A DNA stretch of 64,000 nucleotides from Paraglaciecola sp. L3A3 (GCF_009796765.1 NZ_CP047023.1:3703501-3767500); one strand, 5' to 3'. Counted from the stretch's first letter, positions 8,880-18,626 are shown. Program-made: numbers and translations. The notes: generated by a model from the sequence alone, not told the origin.

Positions 8880-9058
8880 TCGAACACCTATAAGAAATCG
8901 GAAAGCCGCAGAGTATAACGTATTTTATCTAAAGCCAAAGCTCTGAAGAGTAAAACAAGTTGTTTAACTTCTACTAATTTTTATTGTGAAATCAATGAAT
9001 AATAATAATAATTGGCCGATACTAGGTTATTAATACTTTTAATAAGGCAATTCACTTG

Positions 9059-10210
9059 ATGCAAACCTTTAAACCAGAAGATCTTGACGAAGATATTCTT
9101 ACCGATTTATTAGAAGAAATTAATGAACTATATGAAGCAAGTGAACAAATCCTAATTGAATTAGAACTAAAACCAGAAGACAATGAATTACAACGCTCTT
9201 TATTTCGCGCAATTCACACCATAAAAGGCGACTTAGGCCTAGTTAGTTTTTCTCCTCTGATCCCATTATTACAACACTCAGAAGACCTCCTAGATTATTT
9301 ACGCAAAGGGCAAATCCAATACACCAGCAACATGAGTGACCTAGTATTATTAACTATGGATAGGGTTAAAATATTTGTCCAAAGTTGTATTCAAGCAGGT
9401 TATACAGAATACGATGAAAATTTATTTTCTCAATTGGTCACTCATATAAAACGAATTACCCCTGACAATACTCCGCAGCATGAACGCCTATTAGCAGAAG
9501 CCGTATTATTATTAGATCCCAGTTTAGATTTTGGTCTTGACAGCGATGAGCGTAAGCAACAAAACAACAGTGAACCTGCGGTAAGTATTGCCACCACAGG
9601 CATACCCAAATCCATTAGTGGTGACAACCGTAACGATTTAGTTTTCTTTAGAGAATTAATGAAACCCATCGAAAAACGCTCAAAATACTGGGACGGTAGA
9701 GGCGATAGAATAGCTCAATTAGCGGGTTATATTAATAAAATAGCAGGCAATCTCATCGATGAGGAACAGCTAGCGGTTGCCTGTTATATGCACGACTTTG
9801 GTATGGCTTTTATGCCTATAGAAATATTACATAAATCAAGTAAGTTAAATGATGCTGAATTTAACTTAATGCGTTCCCATGTGTATAAAAGTGCCAGATT
9901 ATTAGAAAACTTAACCCAGTGGAATGAAGCAAGAAAAATAGTCATGCAACACCACGAGCGTCTCGACGGTTCTGGATATCCCTTAGGTTTAAAAGGCGAA
10001 GATATTTGTGAAGGAGCAAAGCTATTAGCCATATTAGATACCTTCAATGCCATCACACATGCACGAGCACAAGATAATCACAAACAGAGACCAAAGAAAA
10101 AAGCAGTAATAGAAATTAACCATATTGCCAAAGGGCAATTTTGCCCTAAATGGATGCGTGCTTTTAACAGGGGTATGGGAACATTGTTAACTAAGGGGAG
10201 CTCACTCTAA
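9059..10210 (+). CDS. HPt domain fused to an HD-GYP-type domain
   Basis: 383 residues from ATG 9059 (a TTG three bases earlier is the alternative). Residues 5-115 form an HPt domain with the phospho-acceptor motif RAIHTIKGDLGLV (His about 53). Residues 190-350 form an HD-GYP-like domain: YMHDFGMAFMP in place of the usual HDIGK motif, then QHHERLDGSGYP with the GYP triad intact. The HD pair is kept, but the Lys after HDxG is replaced by Met. HD-GYP proteins degrade cyclic di-GMP; an N-terminal HPt suggests control by phosphotransfer. No kinase or receiver gene is adjacent. Whether it is an active phosphodiesterase is open. Confidence 0.82.
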   Translation: MQTFKPEDLDEDILTDLLEEINELYEASEQILIELELKPEDNELQRSLFRAIHTIKGDLGLVSFSPLIPLLQHSEDLLDYLRKGQIQYTSNMSDLVLLTMDRVKIFVQSCIQAGYTEYDENLFSQLVTHIKRITPDNTPQHERLLAEAVLLLDPSLDFGLDSDERKQQNNSEPAVSIATTGIPKSISGDNRNDLVFFRELMKPIEKRSKYWDGRGDRIAQLAGYINKIAGNLIDEEQLAVACYMHDFGMAFMPIEILHKSSKLNDAEFNLMRSHVYKSARLLENLTQWNEARKIVMQHHERLDGSGYPLGLKGEDICEGAKLLAILDTFNAITHARAQDNHKQRPKKKAVIEINHIAKGQFCPKWMRAFNRGMGTLLTKGSSL

Positions 10211-10282
10211 TCCCTTTCTATTAGCGTGTCAGCAATAAAGCCTAGGCATATAGAAGTGACAGCTAGCAAGCTGGAGGTCAGG

Positions 10283-10897
10283 TTATGCCACTACTGTCAT
10301 CCAATTTTCAGCCCCTAAAGCTTTCATAATAAATTCGACTGATAACGCAGCCAATATAATTCCCATAATCCGAGTCAGGATTGAGGCCCCACTGGTGCCT
10401 ATAAGTTGAATAATTTTTCCTGATAAAAGAAACAATACTAGCGTAAAAAGTAACACTGAAAGCATCACCAAAGCAGTGGTTATTTGCTCTGTCACTGGAT
10501 GTATATGATTATCTGTCAGCAAAATGACTGCTAAAATCGCGCCTGGTGTAGCAGTAGCAGGAATAGCTAGAGGAAAGACCGCCATATCATGCCCGCTATC
10601 AGTATCACCGCCATCTTCATTAGATGAGAAAATCATCTGTAAACCAAACAAGAAAAGAATGATCCCACCTGCTAGCTGAAAGGATAATAAACTAATGCCC
10701 ATAGCAGTTAATAAAAATTGCCCAAGTATAATGGAACCTAGCAACACAGCCGCAGCATATGCAATTGCTTTATATGCCGTTTTTCTGCGCGCCAATGGAG
10801 ATAGTTTTGCCGTCAGGGCAGCAAATAATGCCATGCTTCCAATGGGATCAATAGTCGCCCAAATCACCAAAAAATCTTGAACAATTTTATCTAGCAT
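10283..10897 (-). CDS. MarC-family integral membrane protein
   Basis: 204 residues with about six hydrophobic helices. The N-terminal segment LVIWATIDPIGSMALFAALT and the central GGIILFLFGLQMIF and PLAIPATATPGAILAVILL are typical of the MarC/YhgN (UPF0056) family, whose transport role, if any, is not established. The ribosome site is GCAGG. It is a single gene: MITE copy B lies 30 bases upstream and the HD-GYP gene converges downstream. Confidence 0.85.
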   Translation of the reverse strand: MLDKIVQDFLVIWATIDPIGSMALFAALTAKLSPLARRKTAYKAIAYAAAVLLGSIILGQFLLTAMGISLLSFQLAGGIILFLFGLQMIFSSNEDGGDTDSGHDMAVFPLAIPATATPGAILAVILLTDNHIHPVTEQITTALVMLSVLLFTLVLFLLSGKIIQLIGTSGASILTRIMGIILAALSVEFIMKALGAENWMTVVA

Positions 10898-10927
10898 TTA
10901 TTCACCTGCAAGTATGATTGTATGAGT

Positions 10928-11156
10928 AACCTGAACTCGGGATGATCCGAGCCTCTGAATAACCCTCTTCTTGTGCCTAGTTGTGTTAGATTTTTTAACA
11001 ATAGTACGCTATTGCGTGCGAAAATCCGCCTTGCTATCCACAAAAAATTCGTCATCGAGTAAGTGTTGATGATACTAAAATGAATGTGTATTTGTAACCC
11101 GTTGAATTTTAATATAAATTAAATTGACACGACACGCCTTAACCCCAGTTCGGGTT
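10928..11156 (-). repeat. MITE-like element, copy B (229 bp, diverged)
   Basis: Starts AACCTGAACTCGGG and ends CCCAGTTCGGGTT. It aligns along most of its length with the reverse-oriented copy at 47064, including TTGTGCCTAG, TTGCTATCCACAAAA and CGAGTAAG, but with many substitutions, so it is the oldest copy. It fills the gap between glnG and marC. Confidence 0.7.
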
Positions 11157-11258
11157 AAGTAAAATTAGGTATTCACTTTAGCATTCGAATACCCTTCTTT
11201 TAAAATAAAATATTCACCTCTTATGGTTATTATGCAAATCAAACTCTATGCTTACATG

Positions 11259-12665
11259 CTACATATTTAATTCTTTCAGTTTACGAGTTAGGGTATTTCT
11301 GCCCCAACCCAAACGTTTTGCCGCATCTTGTTTATGCCCATGAGTATAATGTAAAGCACGTTCTAGCAATATACGCTCAAAACTCATAATTGCATCGTCC
11401 AAAATATTATTATGACCAGATTGTAGCTGATTATCAGCCCAGCTAGCTAGCAAAGCCTGCCAATCACCATCAACCGCACCTTGTTCTGACGCAGCGGGCT
11501 GCTGGTGAATTTCTGGTGGTAAATCAGTCACTAAGACTTCTTTGCCACTGGCCATTACAGTTAACCAACGACACATATTTTCTAATTGTCGTACGTTGCC
11601 TGGCCAAGGTAATTGCTGTAATACTTTACGTGTTTCTTTACCTAATATTTTAGGTTCTACTTCTAGTTCTGCTGCGGCTTTTTGTAAAAAATGGGCAGCT
11701 AACAAAGGGATATCTTCACGCCTTTCATTTAACTGTGGGATATGAATACGTATCACATTTAATCTGTGGTACAAATCTTCTCGAAATTTACCATCAGCCA
11801 CACGTTGTTCTAAGTTTTGATGGGTCGCGGCAATAATTCTCACATCCACAGATACTGGATTGTGTCCACCGACTCGATAGAATTGACCATCAGCCAAAAC
11901 CCGCAATAACCGAGTTTGCACATCTAATGGCATATCGCCAATTTCATCTAAAAACAGAGTTCCACCATCGGCTTGCTCAAAACGCCCTTGTCGTGAAGCT
12001 TGTGCTCCAGTAAATGCGCCCTTTTCATGCCCGAATAATTCTGACTCGATCAAGTCAGCCGGAATAGCCGCCATGTTTAAGGCAATAAAAGTTTTGTCTG
12101 ATCTTGGGCTGTGACGATGCAAAGCCGCTGCAACCAATTCTTTACCTGTTCCCGATTGACCGTTAATCAAGACACTTATACTAGAACGAGACAAACGACC
12201 CACAGCTCTAAAAACTTCCTGCATAGCTGGCGCTTCACCAATAATTTCAGTCGCAGCAGAAAGTTGAGGTACCTGATGTTGCTTAGATCGTTCACGAGCA
12301 TGAGTCAAGGCACGCTGTACCAAACTAACCGCTTCATCTATATCAAATGGTTTAGGCAAATATTCAAAGGCACCACTTTGATATGCGTTGACGGCACTGT
12401 CTAAATCCGAATGTGCCGTCATGATAATAATCGGAATATCTGGAAAGTTTTTATGCACTTGTTTTAATAACGTCATACCATCCATTTGTGGCATGCGGAT
12501 ATCTGACACTATTACTTCAGGCGGCTGTCCGGTCTGCAATTGTAATAGTAAATCTTCAGGATTTTCAAAACTAAAACAGGGGATATTAGCCGTTTGCAAG
12601 GCTTTTTGTAACACCCAGCGAATTGAACTATCGTCATCAACTATCCATACAGGTTCTGCACTCAT
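11259..12665 (-). CDS. glnG: Nitrogen regulation response regulator NtrC (NR-I)
   Basis: 468 residues from ATG 12665, which overlaps the glnL stop (ATGA). An N-terminal receiver domain has WIVDDDSSIRWVL and the phospho-acceptor Asp in VIVSDIRMPQMDG. The central AAA+ domain has the Walker A NGQSGTGKE, the sigma-54 contact loop GAFTGA and the sequence FLDEIGDMP. The C-terminal Fis-type helix-turn-helix ends AAKRLGWGRNTLTRKLKEL. The length equals the enterobacterial protein. It activates sigma-54 promoters under nitrogen limitation and is partner of the adjacent GlnL; the target-like sites before glnA lie in this same block. Confidence 0.97.
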   Translation of the reverse strand: MSAEPVWIVDDDSSIRWVLQKALQTANIPCFSFENPEDLLLQLQTGQPPEVIVSDIRMPQMDGMTLLKQVHKNFPDIPIIIMTAHSDLDSAVNAYQSGAFEYLPKPFDIDEAVSLVQRALTHARERSKQHQVPQLSAATEIIGEAPAMQEVFRAVGRLSRSSISVLINGQSGTGKELVAAALHRHSPRSDKTFIALNMAAIPADLIESELFGHEKGAFTGAQASRQGRFEQADGGTLFLDEIGDMPLDVQTRLLRVLADGQFYRVGGHNPVSVDVRIIAATHQNLEQRVADGKFREDLYHRLNVIRIHIPQLNERREDIPLLAAHFLQKAAAELEVEPKILGKETRKVLQQLPWPGNVRQLENMCRWLTVMASGKEVLVTDLPPEIHQQPAASEQGAVDGDWQALLASWADNQLQSGHNNILDDAIMSFERILLERALHYTHGHKQDAAKRLGWGRNTLTRKLKELNM

Positions 12666-13741
12666 TTCTCTGGATCCTTTCTTTCTATCGGTATATATAA
12701 AGTAAATTCGGTTTTCCCCTGCCAACTTTCAACGTCGATTTTACCTCGATGGTGACCAATTAAGGTCTGCGAAATTGACAGTCCTAATCCACTACCTTCG
12801 GCTTTAGTCGTCACCATGGGATAAAACAATGTGTCTTTTAGTTCAGCAGGGATGCCTGGCCCATTATCAATAATGCTTATTTTTACGCATAGAGGGAAAC
12901 AAACACCGTGGATAATCACTCTCCTGTCTATACGTGTAACGATTCTAATTTCCCCTTTTATTTCTGGGTATTGCATCAAAGCTTGCACACTATTACGTAC
13001 AATATTTAAGGTTGCTTGTTGGAACATATCTTGATCTAGGTATAAATCCGGAATACTCGGATCGTAATCTCGAATAATAGAAATAGAGTGACTCGGATCT
13101 AGGTTCACTAAAGTACATACTTTTTCTAACACTTCATGTACGTTATACCAGTTAAACTTAGGCCTAATATTGGGCCCTAGCAAACGATCGACTAAGTTTC
13201 TCAACCTATCTGATTGTTCAATAATCACTCCAGTAAACTCTTTAAGCTCTTCTGAATGCAATTCTTTTTCTAATAACTGAGCGGCTCCACGAATGCCTCC
13301 AAGAGGATTTTTAATTTCATGGGCTAATCCTCGCACTAATTCTTTCGCAGCTTGTTGTTGCGCCCATTGATGATTGTCTTGGCTAATTTTTTTCTGTTGT
13401 TCAACCAATCGAATTTCAATTAATAAATAACTTCTATTCAGCTCACGCATACTGGTTACCGAAACATCAGCTTGAGTATGCCTGCCATCTAAAAAGGTAA
13501 GTTCTACCTCACTGTCTGAAAATGACTCACCTTGCTCCATTGAATGTTTAAGCCGTTCAATATCTAGACTAGAAGTAGAAATAAATTGGTAAATGGGATA
13601 ATCCATTAACAAACCTAGACTACGTTCAAATAATGCCTGTGCGGCATGATTAGCATATCGAATATGCATTTTTTCATTTAGTTGTAGGACGGCCGTTGAG
13701 AGGTTATCCAATAAAGTTTCAGAGATTACAGAGTCGGTCAT
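12662..13741 (-). CDS. glnL: Nitrogen regulation sensor histidine kinase NtrB (NR-II)
   Basis: 359 residues, cytosolic. A PAS domain covers residues 8-120. The dimerisation/phospho-acceptor helix carries GLAHEIKNPLGG (His about 141). The ATPase domain shows NIVRNSVQAL (N box), DNGPGIP (G1) and GSGLGLSI (G2). In the family it phosphorylates or dephosphorylates NtrC under control of PII. It is translationally coupled to glnG by a 4-base overlap. Its start is 83 bases after the DUF4124 gene. Confidence 0.96.
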   Translation of the reverse strand: MTDSVISETLLDNLSTAVLQLNEKMHIRYANHAAQALFERSLGLLMDYPIYQFISTSSLDIERLKHSMEQGESFSDSEVELTFLDGRHTQADVSVTSMRELNRSYLLIEIRLVEQQKKISQDNHQWAQQQAAKELVRGLAHEIKNPLGGIRGAAQLLEKELHSEELKEFTGVIIEQSDRLRNLVDRLLGPNIRPKFNWYNVHEVLEKVCTLVNLDPSHSISIIRDYDPSIPDLYLDQDMFQQATLNIVRNSVQALMQYPEIKGEIRIVTRIDRRVIIHGVCFPLCVKISIIDNGPGIPAELKDTLFYPMVTTKAEGSGLGLSISQTLIGHHRGKIDVESWQGKTEFTLYIPIERKDPEK

Positions 13742-13759
13742 ATATTCAACAAATTAGTC

Positions 13760-13774
13760 GCACCATTAAAGTGC
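13760..13774 (-). promoter_or_regulatory. Possible NtrC-like half-site pair before glnL
   Basis: GCAC (13760-13763) and GTGC (13771-13774) form an inverted pair just upstream of glnL, like the autoregulatory NtrC site of enterobacteria, but the spacing is 7 rather than the usual 9 bases. Weak. Confidence 0.25.
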
Positions 13775-13824
13775 AGTATAAGCATTTACCACCGATAAAA
13801 TAACACTATTTGTATAAAATATAC

Positions 13825-14349
13825 TTAATTAGCATTAAACAGAGCAGTAGCCTTGTGCAGATAAAACACCTGCGATTGTGATGATGCAAGGATCTTGCCT
13901 GAATTGTTAAGAAGCTTAATTTCTATTAAATGCATGCCACGATTGATTTCTTTTAATTCAAAGACCGGCGATGTTTGAGTTTTAACTGCTTGATTATCTA
14001 TAATTAATTGAAGCTTACCTGCACCTTTTGGGGTCACATTAACTTTAATCGTCACATCACCAGCATTGTTTCTTAACGTTTCCTCATTTAAAGGAGAAAT
14101 AATGGTAACTTGGTACTGAATCTGAGACGCTTGCTTAATAACATTTTGACTACTTAAAGGCTTTTGAGATGCCGCATTATTCAACGCAGGCATTACCACA
14201 TTATTCACAGCCGACAGGTTAACTGGAACCGAACCTTGAATGGGTGAATCACTATATATTACTGTGCCATCAGCTTGAGTCGTCTTGTAAAGTACTTTAG
14301 CGGACACTTCAACACAAACCAGTAAAGCTAGCATGTAGATTAATTTCAC
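13825..14349 (-). CDS. DUF4124-domain exported protein of the gln cluster
   Basis: 174 residues, starting at GTG 14349 behind a strong GAGGGGG ribosome site. A signal peptide ends at VSA (residue 17), followed directly by a DUF4124 segment (KVLYKTTQADGTVIYSDSP). The C-terminal half is a predicted beta domain (ITIKVNVTP-like strands, VFELKEINRGMHLIEIKL). A DUF4124 protein between glnA and glnL is common in Shewanella and Alteromonas; its role is unknown. It is likely periplasmic. Confidence 0.85.
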   Translation of the reverse strand: MKLIYMLALLVCVEVSAKVLYKTTQADGTVIYSDSPIQGSVPVNLSAVNNVVMPALNNAASQKPLSSQNVIKQASQIQYQVTIISPLNEETLRNNAGDVTIKVNVTPKGAGKLQLIIDNQAVKTQTSPVFELKEINRGMHLIEIKLLNNSGKILASSQSQVFYLHKATALFNAN

Positions 14350-14487
14350 TCTTGCCCCCTCAATAAACTAATAATTATCTCTAATCCGTCTTTATGGAAT
14401 ACCGCTTATATCGTCATTGTTCCTACATGTCGTTAGCAGCAAGCCATTCTTTTACTTTTAACTATTACTTCTGCTTTTCATCTTTTG

Positions 14488-14544
14488 TAGGTCCATTTAT
14501 GGCGTCTATTGCTCAGCCTTGACGGGCTAAAGCCACGACCTACA
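14488..14544 (+). repeat. REP-like palindromic element, single copy
   Basis: Starts GTAGGTCC and ends with GACCTAC, enclosing TTTATGGCGTCTATTG and TTGACGGGCTAAAGCCACG. It is the same unit as the five copies at 54.3-55.0 kb, and its flanks (TTTTATCTTTACCTG, CTCAGC) match that array as well, so one array unit has been copied here. It lies between glnA and the DUF4124 gene. Confidence 0.8.
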
Positions 14545-14633
14545 GTGCTTTTATCTTTACCTGCTTCACTCAGCCCCACTCTGCTTAGTCTGCTTTTCAC
14601 AATCGTCAAAACAGTGTAGCTTTATTCAACGCA

Positions 14634-14659
14634 AAAAAAAGCCCGCATCTGCGGGCTTT
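14634..14659 (-). terminator. glnA terminator
   Basis: AAAGCCCGCA (14638-14647) pairs with TGCGGGCTTT (14650-14659); read leftward the stem is followed by a run of T. It lies 21 bases past the glnA stop and separates glnA from the glnLG part of the cluster. Confidence 0.9.
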
Positions 14660-14679
14660 GTTATTAAATTTTATATCTA

Positions 14680-16089
14680 TTACAAGCTGTAATACATATC
14701 AAACTCAACTGGGTGAGTTGTCATATTAAGCAATTGAACTTCTTGTTGCTTAAGCTCGATGTAAGCATCAATCATTTCATCAGTCATTACACCACCAGCC
14801 GTTAAGAAATCACGATCACTGTTAAGTGCTTCTAACGCTTCTTCTAAAGAGCTAGCTACCTGAGGGATAGCTGCTGCTTCTTCAGCAGGCAAGTCGTATA
14901 GATCTTTATCCATAGAATCGCCAGGGTGAATTTTGTTTTTGATCCCGTCAAGGCCAGCCATAAGCATTGCAGAGAATGCTAGGTATGGGTTACCTGTTGG
15001 GTCAGGGAAACGAACTTCGATACGGCGAGCTCTATCCGTTGTTACATATGGAATACGGATAGAAGCAGAACGGTTACGAGCAGAGTAAGCAAGCATTACT
15101 GGTGCTTCGAATCCAGGTACTAAACGTTTGTAAGAGTTCGTAGAAGCATTAGTGAAAGCATTAATCGCTTTAGCATGTTTGATGATACCGCCAATGTAGA
15201 ACAAAGCTTCTTCAGACATACCTGCATACTTATCACCTGCAAAAATGTTTTTGCCATCTTTAGATATTGATTGGTGAACGTGCATACCAGAACCATTATC
15301 GCCAACAATAGGTTTAGGCATGAAAGTAGCTGTTTGACCATATGCATGAGCAACATTATGTACAACATACTTATATATTTGTACTTCATCCGCTTTCTTA
15401 ACAAGGGTATTAAACAAACATGCAATTTCGTTTTGACCAGCAGTTGCTACTTCGTGGTGATGAGCTTCAACGGTTAAGCCCATTTCTTCCATTACTAGAC
15501 ACATAGCAGCACGAATATCGTGAGCAGAATCGACTGGAGGAACAGGGAAGTATCCGCCTTTAACACCTGGACGGTGAGCCATGTTGCCGTCTTCAAAATC
15601 AGCCCCAGAGTTCCATTTTGCTTCAGCTGAATCTAATTTGTAGAAAGAACCTGCCATGTCGGTATGAAATTTAACATCGTCAAACAAGAAAAATTCTGGC
15701 TCTGGACCAAATAAAGCAGTGTCACCAATGCCCGTTGCTACCAAATATTGTTCTGCACGGTTTGCAACAGAACGTGGGTCACGATCATAACCTTGGTTAG
15801 TAGTCGGCTCTAAAATATCACAACGGATATTTATTTGAGTTTCTTCAGCAAATGGGTCTAATACCGCAGTTTCTGGGTCAGGCATAAGGATCATGTCTGA
15901 TTCGTTGATCCCTTTCCAACCAGAAATTGAAGAACCATCAAACATTTTGCCTTCTTCAAAGAAGTCTTCGTCAACTTGATGAGTAGGGATAGAAATGTGC
16001 TGTTCTTTACCTTTAGTATCAGTAAAGCGTAAATCAACAAACTTAGCTTCGGTTTCTTTGATAAGGTCTAAGGCCTTTTGTGCTGACAT
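14680..16089 (-). CDS. glnA: Glutamine synthetase, type I
   Basis: 469 residues, the usual GSI-beta length. ATG 16089 follows a perfect GGAGG. Visible landmarks are [12 protein letters not shown] near residue 50, [10 protein letters not shown] with the metal-binding Glu, the [10 protein letters not shown] segment, the ATP-site Arg in [10 protein letters not shown], and DLYDLP near residue 396 with the adenylylated Tyr. It makes glutamine from glutamate, ammonia and ATP. It is regulated by NtrBC through the sigma-54 promoter and upstream NtrC-like sites given separately, and probably by GlnE adenylylation because the Tyr is present. Confidence 0.98.
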   Translation of the reverse strand: MSAQKALDLIKETEAKFVDLRFTDTKGKEQHISIPTHQVDEDFFEEGKMFDGSSISGWKGINESDMILMPDPETAVLDPFAEETQINIRCDILEPTTNQGYDRDPRSVANRAEQYLVATGIGDTALFGPEPEFFLFDDVKFHTDMAGSFYKLDSAEAKWNSGADFEDGNMAHRPGVKGGYFPVPPVDSAHDIRAAMCLVMEEMGLTVEAHHHEVATAGQNEIACLFNTLVKKADEVQIYKYVVHNVAHAYGQTATFMPKPIVGDNGSGMHVHQSISKDGKNIFAGDKYAGMSEEALFYIGGIIKHAKAINAFTNASTNSYKRLVPGFEAPVMLAYSARNRSASIRIPYVTTDRARRIEVRFPDPTGNPYLAFSAMLMAGLDGIKNKIHPGDSMDKDLYDLPAEEAAAIPQVASSLEEALEALNSDRDFLTAGGVMTDEMIDAYIELKQQEVQLLNMTTHPVEFDMYYSL

Positions 16090-16165
16090 AATGTCCTCCA
16101 GATTAATAAATAAAAGTATTGCTTAGAGCTTAATAACCCTACTCAATAAAAAAGTTGCTTAAAGA

Positions 16166-16182
16166 AAGCGATTATCATGCCA
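16166..16182 (-). promoter_or_regulatory. Sigma-54 promoter of glnA
   Basis: Read leftward the sequence is TGGCATGATAATCGCTT. The invariant GG (-24, 16181-16180) and GC (-12, 16169-16168) are 10 bases apart, as in the consensus TGGCACG-N4-TTGC. The start of transcription would be near 16157, about 68 bases before glnA. Confidence 0.75.
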
Positions 16183-16253
16183 CAAAGATCGCCTCTTGGA
16201 ATGTCTTTATTTGGTTATTTTTGCCCTGATTAGAAAATAAAACACAAAAACAA

Positions 16254-16299
16254 TGCACCAAAAAGATCCACCGCACCACCATAGCAGTGCAACTGCACT
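16254..16299 (-). promoter_or_regulatory. NtrC-type enhancer cluster upstream of glnA
   Basis: TGCACCA (16254-16260), GCACCA (16273-16278) facing CAGTGC (16285-16290), and the inverted repeat AGTGCA-AC-TGCACT (16286-16299) resemble NtrC sites (consensus TGCACCA-N5-TGGTGCA). They lie 72-117 bases upstream of the -24 box, the usual enhancer distance. Individual sites deviate in spacing. Confidence 0.6.
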
Positions 16300-16387
16300 T
16301 GATAGTAGCAAGACGTCAGAGAATTGTTATCTTCAGGTTACTAAATTTCATTTGTTTGCTTTATTTCACAGTTATCTGCATTTGGGA

Positions 16388-16417
16388 TTCGCTTAATTGG
16401 GCATAAGACTGTACAAT
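16388..16417 (+). promoter_or_regulatory. Probable promoter of typA copy 1
   Basis: TTCGCT (16388-16393), 18-base spacer, TACAAT (16412-16417). The stretch after the -10 box (CGCGCC...AAAATTTC) is shared with the promoter of copy 2. Confidence 0.5.
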
Positions 16418-16489
16418 TCGCGCCCATAAAATTTCAGTTAATTTTGCGGTCTGTTTAAATTAGTAGTCCGCCATCATAGAGTAAAGCCA

Positions 16490-18334
16490 ATGAGTGTACC
16501 AAACACCTCAATCGAAAATTTGAGGAATATAGCGATAATAGCCCACGTCGATCACGGAAAAACCACCCTAGTTGACAAGTTATTACAACAGTCTGGCACA
16601 TTAGAAGCAAGTCGAGGTGAAGCCGAAGAACGTGTGATGGACTCTAACGACATTGAAAAAGAACGTGGTATTACCATTCTTGCAAAAAACACTGCAATTA
16701 AATGGAACGACTTCCGCATCAATATAGTGGACACTCCTGGACACGCCGATTTCGGTGGTGAAGTTGAACGTGTAATGTCAATGGCAGATTCAGTGTTATT
16801 GTTAGTAGATGCGCAAGAAGGCCCAATGCCACAAACGCGTTTTGTCACACAAAAAGCATTTGCTCAAGGTTTGAAACCTATTGTTGTTATCAATAAAATC
16901 GATAAGCCTGGCGCTCGTCCTGATTGGGTAATGGATCAAGTATTTGATTTGTTCGACAATCTAGGCGCAACTGACGATCAACTAGATTTTGAAGTGGTTT
17001 ACGCATCAGCTATAAATGGCTGGGCAACCAATGATCTAGATGTTGAAAGCGATAGCATGACTCCTTTGTTTGAAACGATTATCAAACATGTTAAGCCGCC
17101 TGCTGCCGATATGAACGGCCCATTACAAATGCAAATTTCACAACTTGATTACAACTCTTATGTAGGTGTAATTGGTATCGGTCGTATTACCAGTGGTTCG
17201 GTTAAGCCTAACCAACAAGTGACTATCATTGGTGCTGATGGCAAAACTCGCAATGGTAAAGTCGGACAGGTTCAAGGTTACTTAGGACTACAACGTCATG
17301 AAGTAGAATCTGCTGATGCCGGTGACATTATTGCTATAACAGGTGTCGGCGAACTTAAAATATCCGATACTATTTGTGATCCAAATGCAGTAGTAGCCTT
17401 ACCGCCACTTTCTGTTGATGAACCAACGGTGACCATGACTTTTCAAGTCAACAACTCTCCTTTTGCTGGTAAAGAAGGTAAATTTGTTACCTCTCGAAAT
17501 ATCCTTGAGCGTTTACAACATGAGTTGATCCACAACGTGGCACTTAAAGTTGAAGAAATTCCTACTGACCCAGATAAATTCCGTGTTTCAGGTCGTGGTG
17601 AACTTCACTTAGGTATATTAATTGAAAACATGCGTCGTGAAGGTTACGAATTAGCCGTTTCTCGTCCAGAAGTAATTTTGAAAGAAGTTGATGGTACGAC
17701 CCACGAACCATACGAATCTGTAACGATTGATGTTGAAGAAGAACATCAAGGTTCTGTTATGGAACAACTTGGTACTCGTAAAGGTGAATTAACTAATATG
17801 GCACCAGATGGTAAAGGCCGTATACGTATGGACTTTATGATACCTAGCCGTGGTTTGATTGGTTTCCAAACTGACTTTATGACGATGACATCAGGTTCTG
17901 GTTTGATGTACCACACATTTGATCATTACGGCCCACATAAAGGCGGCGTAATTGGTCAGCGTAAAAATGGTGTATTGATCGCTAACGCAACAGGTAAAGC
18001 ACTAACTAACGCATTATTTAACTTACAAAGTCGTGGACGTTTATTTATCGGTCACGGTCTTGAAGTATACGAAGGCATGATTATTGGTATTCATGCTCGT
18101 GAAAATGACTTAACGGTTAACGCCCTTAAAGGCAAGCAATTAACTAACGTACGTTCATCTGGTACTGACGAAGCACAAAGCTTAGTTCCACCAATTGTTA
18201 TGACCTTAGAGCAAGCCCTTGAATTCATCGATAATGATGAATTAGTTGAAGTCACTCCTGTCAGTATTCGTATACGTAAGAAGTTGTTGACTGAGAATCT
18301 ACGTAAGCAGGCAGGACGCCCAGCTAAAGGCTAA
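16490..18334 (+). CDS. typA: Ribosome-associated GTPase TypA/BipA, copy 1
   Basis: 614 residues. GTPase motifs: G1 AHVDHGKTT, G2 RGITI, G3 DTPGHADFG, G4 NKID, G5 SAINGW; EF-G-like domains II, III and V and the BipA C-terminal domain follow, all intact. It binds the 70S ribosome and supports ribosome assembly and stress or cold adaptation. A second full-length paralogue starts 292 bases downstream in the same direction with about 50 amino-acid differences. The ribosome site is poor (AGAGTAAAG). A rho-independent terminator follows, so the two copies are separate transcription units. Confidence 0.96.
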   Translation: MSVPNTSIENLRNIAIIAHVDHGKTTLVDKLLQQSGTLEASRGEAEERVMDSNDIEKERGITILAKNTAIKWNDFRINIVDTPGHADFGGEVERVMSMADSVLLLVDAQEGPMPQTRFVTQKAFAQGLKPIVVINKIDKPGARPDWVMDQVFDLFDNLGATDDQLDFEVVYASAINGWATNDLDVESDSMTPLFETIIKHVKPPAADMNGPLQMQISQLDYNSYVGVIGIGRITSGSVKPNQQVTIIGADGKTRNGKVGQVQGYLGLQRHEVESADAGDIIAITGVGELKISDTICDPNAVVALPPLSVDEPTVTMTFQVNNSPFAGKEGKFVTSRNILERLQHELIHNVALKVEEIPTDPDKFRVSGRGELHLGILIENMRREGYELAVSRPEVILKEVDGTTHEPYESVTIDVEEEHQGSVMEQLGTRKGELTNMAPDGKGRIRMDFMIPSRGLIGFQTDFMTMTSGSGLMYHTFDHYGPHKGGVIGQRKNGVLIANATGKALTNALFNLQSRGRLFIGHGLEVYEGMIIGIHARENDLTVNALKGKQLTNVRSSGTDEAQSLVPPIVMTLEQALEFIDNDELVEVTPVSIRIRKKLLTENLRKQAGRPAKG

Positions 18335-18363
18335 GCTTTCTAGCTTTTAAAAGATTAAATTGA

Positions 18364-18385
18364 AACCGGCGTCAGCCGGTTTTTT
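18364..18385 (+). terminator. Terminator after typA copy 1
   Basis: AACCGGC (18364-18370) pairs with GCCGGTT (18375-18381) followed by TTTT. Confidence 0.9.
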
Positions 18386-18502
18386 ATTGCCTACACTAAA
18401 GTTAAAATAAGATAATTTACCGTGAAATGACTATGTCCGGAACGATAAAGTATTTTGTATCTTTCGATAAAAATTTTTTATATCGTTTAATGTTTAAATA
18501 AT

Positions 18503-18533
18503 TTGACCGCTTTACTCTTTTAAAATGTATAAT
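18503..18533 (+). promoter_or_regulatory. Probable promoter of typA copy 2
   Basis: TTGACC (18503-18508) and TATAAT (18528-18533) with a long 19-base spacer. Downstream CGCGCGCAAAATTTC parallels the copy 1 promoter, showing that the control region was duplicated with the gene. Confidence 0.5.
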
Positions 18534-18626
18534 CCGCGCGCAAAATTTCTGCAATTTAGCTACATATTACCTTAAAGAGTAATTCGTCTTCAGTGACACA
18601 TATGTGGCCCTAACAGAGTAAAAACA

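Noticed and set aside
11138..11159. Hairpin CTTAACCC/GGGTTAAG as a terminator for glnG
   Set aside because: No T run in the leftward direction; the sequence is better explained as the end of MITE copy B.
15120..15425. 101-codon alternative frame inside glnA
   Set aside because: Shifted frame on the same strand as glnA, with composition unlike a protein; shadow frame.
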